From Sphingobium sp. (GTDB taxonomy: Bacteria > Pseudomonadota > Alphaproteobacteria > Sphingomonadales > Sphingomonadaceae), in NCBI GenBank assembly GCA_030148625.1, contig JASBTC010000156.1, forward strand, positions 1 to 12,071: 12,071 nt of DNA, in the 5' to 3' direction. Positions 7,671 through 12,071 of this stretch are shown here, one piece after another. How positions within the stretch are numbered: position 1 is the stretch's first letter; every line of letters begins with the position of its first letter. A program made the position numbers and the translations under genes. Below the pieces are notes generated by a model that saw nothing but the letters and a program-made list of their open reading frames with translations, did no database searches and was not told the DNA's origin.

Positions 7671-8870
7671 ATGACCGAAGCTTCTGAAATCGTTCGTATC
7701 GCCGCACGCGGCGACGGGGTAACCGCGGATGGGCGTTTCGTGCCCTTTGCCGCGCCCGGTGACGCCGTGACGTCGGATGGCGCTATCCTGCAGGGAAATC
7801 ACCATAATCCGCCGCAATGCGCGCATTTCCCCGAATGCGGCGGCTGTCAGCTTCAGCATCTCGATGACGAGAGCTATGCCGGCTTCGTCCGCGATCGCAT
7901 CACCGTCGGCCTGGCGGCGCAGGACATCGCCGCGCCCGATATGGCATCCGTCCATCTCTCCCCGCCGCGCGCACGGCGCCGTGCCAGCCTGAGAGCCGAG
8001 CGGCGGGGCAAGCGTGTGCTGATCGGATTCAATGCCGGTGCCAGCCATCGTATCGTCGACATGGTCGATTGCGCGGTGCTGCATCCTGCCCTGTTCGCGC
8101 TCGTCGCGCCGCTGCGTGAATTGCTCGGACAGGTTCTGCGCGACAAGCGCGTGGCGAACATCAGGATGACGCTGGCCGATCAGGGCGTCGACCTGCTGAT
8201 CGACGGCATCGAGGCCGATGGCCTCGCCGCCAGCGAGGCGCTGACCGCCTTCGCCGCGGCGAATGCGCTGGCACGGTTTGCGATCGATGATGGATATGGC
8301 CCCCAGACGCGCTGGGAGCCCGATCCAGCGACGGTGACGCTCGGCGACGTGCCCGTGCATCTGCCGTATGACAGCTTCCTCCAGGCGACCGCGGACGGGG
8401 AAGGGGTGCTGACCGCTGCCGTGATCGACGCGGTCGGGGATGCGCCAATGGTTGCCGACCTGTTCTCGGGGCTTGGCACCTTCGCCCTGGCCCTGGCCGG
8501 CCCGCGCAAGGTTTACGCCGCAGAGGCTGCGCGCGATGCGGCCGGTGCGCTCAAATCGGCTGCCGGGCGCGCGCTCCGTCCGGTCTTTGTCGAGCATCGC
8601 GACCTGTATCGCCGTCCGCTCACGACGGCCGAACTCGATCGCTTCGGCGCGATCATCCTCGATCCGCCCCGCGCCGGCGCCGAAGAGCAGGTCAAAGCGC
8701 TGGCCGGATCGAAGGTGCCGCGCATCGCCTATGTCTCGTGCAATCCCGCCACATTCGCGCGCGATGCTAGGCTGTTGGTCGCCGGTGGCTATCGGCTGGA
8801 ACGGATCACGCCGGTCGGCCAGTTCCGCTGGTCGACGCATGTCGAACTGGCGGCTGCGTTCGTGCGCTGA
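7671..8870 (+). CDS. RlmD/TrmA-family RNA (uracil-C5-)-methyltransferase, [4Fe-4S] type
   Basis: A SAM-dependent enzyme of the TrmA/RlmC/RlmD family, which methylates C5 of a uridine in rRNA or tRNA. It has 399 residues. A cluster motif CX5CX2C at Cys50, Cys56 and Cys59, plus Cys134, matches the [4Fe-4S] ligands of RlmD. SAM motif I is DLFSGLGTF at 263-271. The motifs DPPR at 331-334 and YVSCNP at 354-359 with nucleophile Cys357, then HVEL with Glu392 as the likely general base, complete the active site. The N-terminal TRAM RNA-binding domain is abbreviated: only a short VRIAARGDGV...VPFAAPGDAV portion remains before the cluster, compared with a full domain in E. coli RlmD. Exact target (23S U1939, U747 or another site) is not settled by sequence, hence no symbol. 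The start at 7671 is weakly served by a GGGG; repeats flank the gene. Confidence 0.9.
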   Translation: MTEASEIVRIAARGDGVTADGRFVPFAAPGDAVTSDGAILQGNHHNPPQCAHFPECGGCQLQHLDDESYAGFVRDRITVGLAAQDIAAPDMASVHLSPPRARRRASLRAERRGKRVLIGFNAGASHRIVDMVDCAVLHPALFALVAPLRELLGQVLRDKRVANIRMTLADQGVDLLIDGIEADGLAASEALTAFAAANALARFAIDDGYGPQTRWEPDPATVTLGDVPVHLPYDSFLQATADGEGVLTAAVIDAVGDAPMVADLFSGLGTFALALAGPRKVYAAEAARDAAGALKSAAGRALRPVFVEHRDLYRRPLTTAELDRFGAIILDPPRAGAEEQVKALAGSKVPRIAYVSCNPATFARDARLLVAGGYRLERITPVGQFRWSTHVELAAAFVR

Positions 8871-8882
8871 GCGGAGGCGGCG

Positions 8883-8932
8883 CTTAGAGTGATTTCGAGG
8901 CAGGTGGAATCACCTGCCGGCTCGGAAATCAC
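8883..8932. repeat. Palindromic intergenic repeat element 2 (two-tier hairpin)
   Basis: Starts 12 nt after the methyltransferase stop. The outer arms GTGATTTC (8889-8896) and GAAATCAC (8925-8932) enclose a perfect 8-bp inner stem, GGCAGGTG (8899-8906) and CACCTGCC (8911-8918), with a GAAT loop. CTTAGAG at 8883-8889 and GGTGGAA at 8903-8909 are 13 bp apart, exactly as in the element before the gene. No T-run follows. It may still help end or stabilise the transcript. Confidence 0.65.
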
Positions 8933-8950
8933 GGTCAATAAGGAAATTTT

Positions 8951-8985
8951 GAGTCTGTCCGGTTCAATCTGAACCGGACAGACTC
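8951..8985. repeat. Perfect 16-bp inverted repeat between convergent genes
   Basis: GAGTCTGTCCGGTTCA (8951-8966) and its exact complement (8970-8985) flank a 3-nt loop. The dyad lies between the convergent methyltransferase and MAPEG genes, and its outermost base is the last base of the MAPEG stop codon (TAG, 8985-8987 on the reverse strand). Neither side carries a clean T-run. It could act as a two-way transcript end or be a member of an interspersed repeat family. Confidence 0.7.
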
Positions 8986-9404
8986 TAGAACACGATCAAC
9001 GCCGCACGAACCGCGAGCGCCGCCAGCACCAGAGTACCGAGCACGAAGACGACGAAACGGACCATGATCTGGTTGACCGTCACCTGCACCAGGCTGTGGA
9101 GTACCCTCAGGCCCATATAGGCCCAGGCGATCTGGGCGTTCAGGCCGTCGCCGGCGCCGAGCAGGGCCAGGGTCAGCGCGATCGCATAGAAGATCGTCGG
9201 CTGTTCCATCAGATGATTGTAATTGTCCGCTTTCCAGCGGACATCGGGCGGCAGGATCGCGGTCAGCGTACCGGGCGGCACCGTCGGATCCAGCTTGACG
9301 TTCAGCCGCTGCATCGCGGGAATGCGGGTGGCATACATCCACACCCACATCACCAGCGACCACAGCACCAGCGCCACGACGGGCGCGAGGATCTCGCTCT
9401 TCAT
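8985..9404 (-). CDS. MAPEG-family integral membrane protein
   Basis: A 139-residue protein with four predicted membrane helices (about 6-24, 70-83, 91-106 and 112-137), the layout of the MAPEG superfamily (eicosanoid and glutathione metabolism). The conserved middle block KADNYNHLMEQPTIFYA (58-74), then RVLHSLVQ (100-107) and VRF (115-117), matches the bacterial branch. Animal relatives conjugate glutathione or make eicosanoids; substrates of the bacterial forms are mostly unknown, so I assign no reaction. The ATG complement at 9404 follows a strong GGAGGGGG, 9 nt away, but that signal lies in the 3' arm of a terminator-like hairpin, so expression may depend on read-through and unfolding. It is 68 nt downstream of the ornithine decarboxylase gene with no obvious link in function. 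Confidence 0.88.
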   Translation of the reverse strand: MKSEILAPVVALVLWSLVMWVWMYATRIPAMQRLNVKLDPTVPPGTLTAILPPDVRWKADNYNHLMEQPTIFYAIALTLALLGAGDGLNAQIAWAYMGLRVLHSLVQVTVNQIMVRFVVFVLGTLVLAALAVRAALIVF

Positions 9405-9442
9405 AGGAAAACACCCCCTCCTTCGTTATGAAGGAGAGGGTG
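9405..9442 (-). terminator. Intrinsic terminator-like hairpin after the decarboxylase gene, covering the MAPEG Shine-Dalgarno
   Basis: Read on the reverse strand, a 13-bp stem with one C/A-type mismatch (plus positions 9430-9442 and 9412-9424) closes a 5-nt loop and is followed at once by TTTTCC. It begins about 30 nt after the decarboxylase stop. The GGAGGGGG ahead of the MAPEG start (plus 9414-9421) is in its 3' arm. It fits a rho-independent terminator, though the T-run is short. Confidence 0.65.
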
Positions 9443-9472
9443 CTTCAGACCGTTTCAGTCGTCAAACGAAAC

Positions 9473-10666
9473 TCAGTTGCGCTTGAGCGTCACCACCGAG
9501 CTGCGGCGGGGTTCCTCGACAAGGGTGTAGAGGCTGGCCATGGGCTCGTCCTCCGCGATCACCGTGCCGACTTCGCCAAAGCCGTTAAAGGCGGTGCGCA
9601 TCGCGCAGCCATAGGCGCCGAGCATGCCGATCTCGATATAGTCGCCGGCTCCGGTGTCCGCGGGCAGCATGAACGGGCCGGTCATATGATCGAGATCGTC
9701 GCAGGTCGGCCCATAGAAGCTGAAGGCCATATTGCGCGTGTCGCTTTCATCCTCGCGGATCAGCTTCACGGGAAAGCGCCAGCCGACATGCGCCGCATCG
9801 AAGAGTGCGCCATAGGCGCCGTCGTTGATGTAGAGTTCGTCGCCGCGCCGCCGCTCGACGCGAACCAGCAGGCTCGCATATTCGGCGCAGAGCGCACGGC
9901 CGGGTTCGCACCAGAGCTCAGCCGAATAGCTGATCGGCAGATCCTCGAACGCGGCATGGATCGCGGCGAAATACGCTTCGAGCGCCGGCGGTTCCATGCC
10001 CGGATAGACCGAGGGGAAACCGCCGCCGACGTCGACCAGGTCGACGGTGACCGCCGCCTGCACGATCGCGGCGCGAACCTGCTCCATCGCTTCGGTATAG
10101 GCGCGCGGCGTCATCGCCTGGCTGCCGACATGGAAGCAGATGCCCAGTGTGTCGGCGGCCTGACGGGTTGCCATCAGCAATTCCGACACCTCGGACGGCG
10201 CGGCGCCGAACTTGGACGCCAGGCTGAGCTTCGAATGGTCCGACGACACGCGCAGCCGCACGGCGAGCGTCAGGTCGCTCGCATGTCGCGTCGCGCGCAT
10301 GATCTTGTCCAGCTCTTCGAGCGAATCGAGCGAGAAGGTCTTCACGCCATGCGTGAAATAGGCCTCGCGGATCGCTTCCTCGGCCTTGACCGGGTGCATG
10401 AAGCACAGTTCGGCCTCGGGCAGCGTCTTCGCAACCATCCGCACCTCGGAAATCGAGGCGACGTCGTAATGCGTGATTCCGCTATCCCACAGGATCTGGA
10501 GCAGATCGGGTGAGGGGTTCGCCTTGACCGCATAGAGTGACCGCCCCGGAAACTTCTCCACAAAGAAGCGGGCGGCACGCTCTGCGGCGTGCGGACGAAT
10601 GAGCGTGACCGGCTGAACCGGACGAAGGGCTGTCGCTAGCCCCAGCGCGCTATGATGCTTGTGCAA
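9473..10666 (-). CDS. Ornithine/lysine decarboxylase, alanine-racemase fold (group IV, PLP-dependent)
   Basis: Decarboxylates ornithine to putrescine (some bacterial relatives also take lysine to cadaverine), the entry step to polyamines, in the cytoplasm. The 397-residue product has all the marks of eukaryote-type ODC: YAVKANP at 45-51 with Lys48 as the PLP Schiff-base residue, HVGSQ at 179-183, DVGGGFPS at 212-219, EPGRALCAEY at 254-263 binding the phosphate, and YGPTCDDLD at 318-326 with Cys322, the partner-subunit cysteine; it should be a dimer. The start is a TTG at 10666, 9 nt after GGAGG; a TGA lies in frame just upstream and no ATG is available. Ornithine versus lysine preference cannot be read reliably. 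Its leader and promoter are unusual (see the regulatory entries). It follows nspC, suggesting a joint polyamine role. Confidence 0.92.
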   Translation of the reverse strand: MHKHHSALGLATALRPVQPVTLIRPHAAERAARFFVEKFPGRSLYAVKANPSPDLLQILWDSGITHYDVASISEVRMVAKTLPEAELCFMHPVKAEEAIREAYFTHGVKTFSLDSLEELDKIMRATRHASDLTLAVRLRVSSDHSKLSLASKFGAAPSEVSELLMATRQAADTLGICFHVGSQAMTPRAYTEAMEQVRAAIVQAAVTVDLVDVGGGFPSVYPGMEPPALEAYFAAIHAAFEDLPISYSAELWCEPGRALCAEYASLLVRVERRRGDELYINDGAYGALFDAAHVGWRFPVKLIREDESDTRNMAFSFYGPTCDDLDHMTGPFMLPADTGAGDYIEIGMLGAYGCAMRTAFNGFGEVGTVIAEDEPMASLYTLVEEPRRSSVVTLKRN

Positions 10667-10671
10667 CTCAA

Positions 10672-10735
10672 GGGACCTCCAATGGGTAGTTCACGAAGAG
10701 CTGCCTTGCGGTGGAAGTCCCATGGGGCAGCGGGA
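10672..10735 (-). promoter_or_regulatory. Candidate structured leader sequestering the decarboxylase Shine-Dalgarno (possible riboswitch-like pseudoknot)
   Basis: In the predicted reverse-strand transcript, GGGACUUCCA (plus 10712-10721) can pair with UGGAGGUCCC (plus 10672-10681): nine Watson-Crick pairs and one G-U, hiding the GGAGG. A second 6-bp helix, GCUGCC (plus 10726-10731) with GGCAGC (plus 10700-10705), has the first strand of the SD helix in its 20-nt loop, so the two either compete or form an H-type pseudoknot. The leader starts almost at the predicted transcript start. The ligand, if any, is unknown; polyamines or ornithine would be logical. An Rfam motif called speF is known before alphaproteobacterial ODC genes, but I cannot confirm membership by eye. 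Confidence 0.45.
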
Positions 10736-10740
10736 AGCGC

Positions 10741-10769
10741 GATATATGTGGGGGGGGCGGGGGTGTAAA
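10741..10769 (-). promoter_or_regulatory. Sigma70-type promoter for the decarboxylase gene, with a C-tract spacer
   Basis: On the reverse strand, TTTACA (plus 10764-10769) and TATATC (plus 10741-10746) are separated by exactly 17 bp. The spacer is almost entirely C (C5, G, C8). Transcription would start near 10734, leaving a leader of about 68 nt before the TTG start. Confidence 0.6.
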
Positions 10770-10786
10770 GACCGTTCGCACGATTA

Positions 10787-10804
10787 TTGCGCACCTGTGC
10801 CCAA
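10787..10804. promoter_or_regulatory. 18-bp operator-like dyad upstream of the decarboxylase promoter
   Basis: TTGCGCACCTGTGCCCAA has the symmetric form TTGNGCACNNGTGCNCAA, with 14 of 18 positions matching its reverse complement. Its centre lies about 61 bp upstream of the predicted start, a usual place for an activator contacting RNA polymerase. The regulator is unknown; neither CRP nor FNR consensus fits. Confidence 0.4.
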
Positions 10805-10869
10805 GCAGGCCTGTTTTCGGGGCGGAGCGGGGATGACGTGCGACGAAATCGCCCGTCGGGAATGCCCGG

Positions 10870-12042
10870 TCAGGACAGCCGGTCGCGGAAATCCTCATAG
10901 GAAAAGCGCTTCACGATCCTCAGTGAGTCGTTTTCGCTGTTCCAGAGTGCGATCGCGGGAAGCGGTACGCCATTGAAACTGTTGGTCTTGACCATCGAAT
11001 AATGCGCCTGGTCGAGAAAGGCGATGCGATCGCCGGCAACCGGTGGCGTGGCGAATCGATAGTCGCCGATGATATCGCCGGCCAGGCAGGATGGGCCGCC
11101 GAGCCGCACAGCCACACCATTCTCGGCTTCGCCGAGCAGCGCCGGGCGATAGGGGGCTTCGATCACATCGGGCATATGGCAGGTGGCGGAGATGTCGGTG
11201 ATGCCGATCGGCACGGCATTCTCGAACGTATCGAGTATCTCGCCGACCAATATGCCTGCGTCGAGCGCGGTCGCTTCACCGGGTTCGAGGAAGAGTTCGA
11301 GCCCGGTCGATGCCCGCACGCCACGGATGAAGTCGACCAGTTCGTCACGCTGATAATCGGCGCGGGTGATATGGTGCCCACCGCCAAAATTGAGCCATTT
11401 CAGTGATTTGAAATGAGAATTTAATTTCGGTTCGAGTGATTGCCAGGTGCGGCGCAACGGCTCGAAATCCTGCTCGCACAGGGTGTGGAAATGCAGGCCA
11501 TCGACGCCATCGAGATGTTCGGAGCGCAGCTGCGACACCGGAAAGCCCAGCCGCGATCCGGGCTGGCACGGGTCATATTTGGGGACCTCGCCCTCGCTAT
11601 GCTCGGGATTGATGCGCAGGCCGATATCGAACACGTCGCCCGCCGCGCGTGCCGCCGCGATCTCGGGCAGGAAGCGGGCATGCTGGGCGGGGCTGTTGAA
11701 GATGACGTGATCGGACAGCCGTAGGATCTCCGGCATGTCCTCCGCCTTGTAGCCGGCGCAATAGGTCGCGACTTCGCCGTGATATTTCTCACGGCCTAGC
11801 AATGCTTCCCACAGGCCCGAGGCGCAGACTCCGTCGAGATATTCGCCGACGACATCGCCCAGCGACCACATTGAGAACGCCTTGAGCGCGAGCAGCACCT
11901 TTGCGCCCGAACGGTCGCGAACATCCTTCAGCGCCGCGAGATTGCGCCGCACCGCTGTCTCATCGACGACGAAGCACGGGCTGGGCACACGGCTCAGGTC
12001 GAAATGCGCAAAGGCTCCGGGATCGCCGGCTTTGGTTTCCAT
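10870..12042 (-). CDS. nspC: Carboxynorspermidine / carboxyspermidine decarboxylase
   Basis: Removes CO2 from carboxyspermidine (or carboxynorspermidine) to yield spermidine (or norspermidine), the last step of the SAM-independent bacterial polyamine route; a cytoplasmic PLP enzyme of the alanine-racemase fold. It has 390 residues, close to the usual ~380. Family marks: VLLALKAFS at 49-57 with Lys54 as the PLP lysine, FHTLCEQ at 185-191, NFGGGHHIT at 218-226, EPGEA at 253-257 (where ODC has EPGRA), and LGGPSCLAGD at 314-323 with Cys319. The HHIT and GPSCLAGD blocks separate it from ODC and from diaminopimelate decarboxylase. The ATG complement at 12042 is preceded by GGGAGGAG. The partner carboxyspermidine dehydrogenase is not in the window and may lie just beyond its right edge. 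I see no convincing terminator after the gene. Confidence 0.95.
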   Translation of the reverse strand: METKAGDPGAFAHFDLSRVPSPCFVVDETAVRRNLAALKDVRDRSGAKVLLALKAFSMWSLGDVVGEYLDGVCASGLWEALLGREKYHGEVATYCAGYKAEDMPEILRLSDHVIFNSPAQHARFLPEIAAARAAGDVFDIGLRINPEHSEGEVPKYDPCQPGSRLGFPVSQLRSEHLDGVDGLHFHTLCEQDFEPLRRTWQSLEPKLNSHFKSLKWLNFGGGHHITRADYQRDELVDFIRGVRASTGLELFLEPGEATALDAGILVGEILDTFENAVPIGITDISATCHMPDVIEAPYRPALLGEAENGVAVRLGGPSCLAGDIIGDYRFATPPVAGDRIAFLDQAHYSMVKTNSFNGVPLPAIALWNSENDSLRIVKRFSYEDFRDRLS

Positions 12043-12071
12043 GTCTTTGCTCCTCCCTCGCCCCCTTCAGG

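Noticed and set aside
7659..8840. A 393-codon reverse-strand open frame opposite the RNA methyltransferase gene
   Set aside because: The forward frame has the full cluster and catalytic motifs; the reverse frame is low-complexity and without recognisable features.
9428..10513. A 361-codon forward open frame opposite the ornithine decarboxylase
   Set aside because: Rich in His, Arg and Gly as expected of an antisense shadow, and the reverse strand clearly encodes the decarboxylase.
10805..10869. Possible terminator after nspC (short stems such as CGACG/CGTCG)
   Set aside because: Stems are only 4-5 bp and no T-run follows; not enough to call.
10659..10976. A 105-codon forward open frame covering the intergenic gap between the decarboxylases
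   Set aside because: It overlaps both decarboxylase genes, its sequence has no domain or signal, and the G-tract in it is better explained as promoter spacer.
1..12071. A novel defence, mobile or biosynthetic system
   Set aside because: Every gene but one falls in a known housekeeping-type family, and there are no recombinases, toxins, nucleases or CRISPR repeats. Novelty, if any, lies in regulation around the polyamine genes.

Overview
The window looks like ordinary chromosome from a GC-rich alphaproteobacterium, most likely a member of the Sphingomonadales. This rests on overall protein resemblance, GC-rich codon use with long antisense open frames, and a familiar gene order; no rRNA or marker gene fixes the genus. 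I see no phage, transposase, CRISPR or tRNA. Eleven protein genes fill almost all of it, and the longest gap is about 200 bp.

The left three quarters is a forward run of eight tightly packed genes: a secreted or periplasmic TPR protein (5' end outside the window), ispE (MEP isoprenoid pathway kinase), a crotonase-family protein lacking both classical catalytic glutamates, an N-formylglutamate amidohydrolase-family protein, ilvD (branched-chain amino acid synthesis), a small lipoprotein, nnr (NAD(P)HX repair) and an RlmD/TrmA-type RNA uracil methyltransferase. Overlapping stop/start codons (TTGA at 3284, ATGA at 6173, and the ilvD/lipoprotein overlap) point to co-transcription and translational coupling. 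A TATAAT box at the end of the amidohydrolase gene may add a promoter for ilvD. Palindromic repeats lie before and after the methyltransferase gene.

The right quarter runs on the reverse strand: nspC (carboxynorspermidine/carboxyspermidine decarboxylase), then an ornithine/lysine decarboxylase of the alanine-racemase fold, then a small MAPEG-family membrane protein. The two decarboxylases are related and together suggest polyamine synthesis from ornithine to putrescine and, with a carboxyspermidine dehydrogenase not seen here, to spermidine.

The least explained part is the 203 bp between the two decarboxylase genes. Reading toward the ornithine decarboxylase it holds an 18-bp operator-like dyad, a sigma70-type promoter with 17-bp spacing whose spacer is nearly all C, and a predicted leader of about 70 nt. 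A 10-bp helix in that leader would bury the Shine-Dalgarno sequence, interlocked with a second hairpin in pseudoknot geometry. The next gene (MAPEG) also has its Shine-Dalgarno inside a hairpin, one that resembles an intrinsic terminator. These are the best candidates for undescribed regulation. The rest is standard housekeeping.
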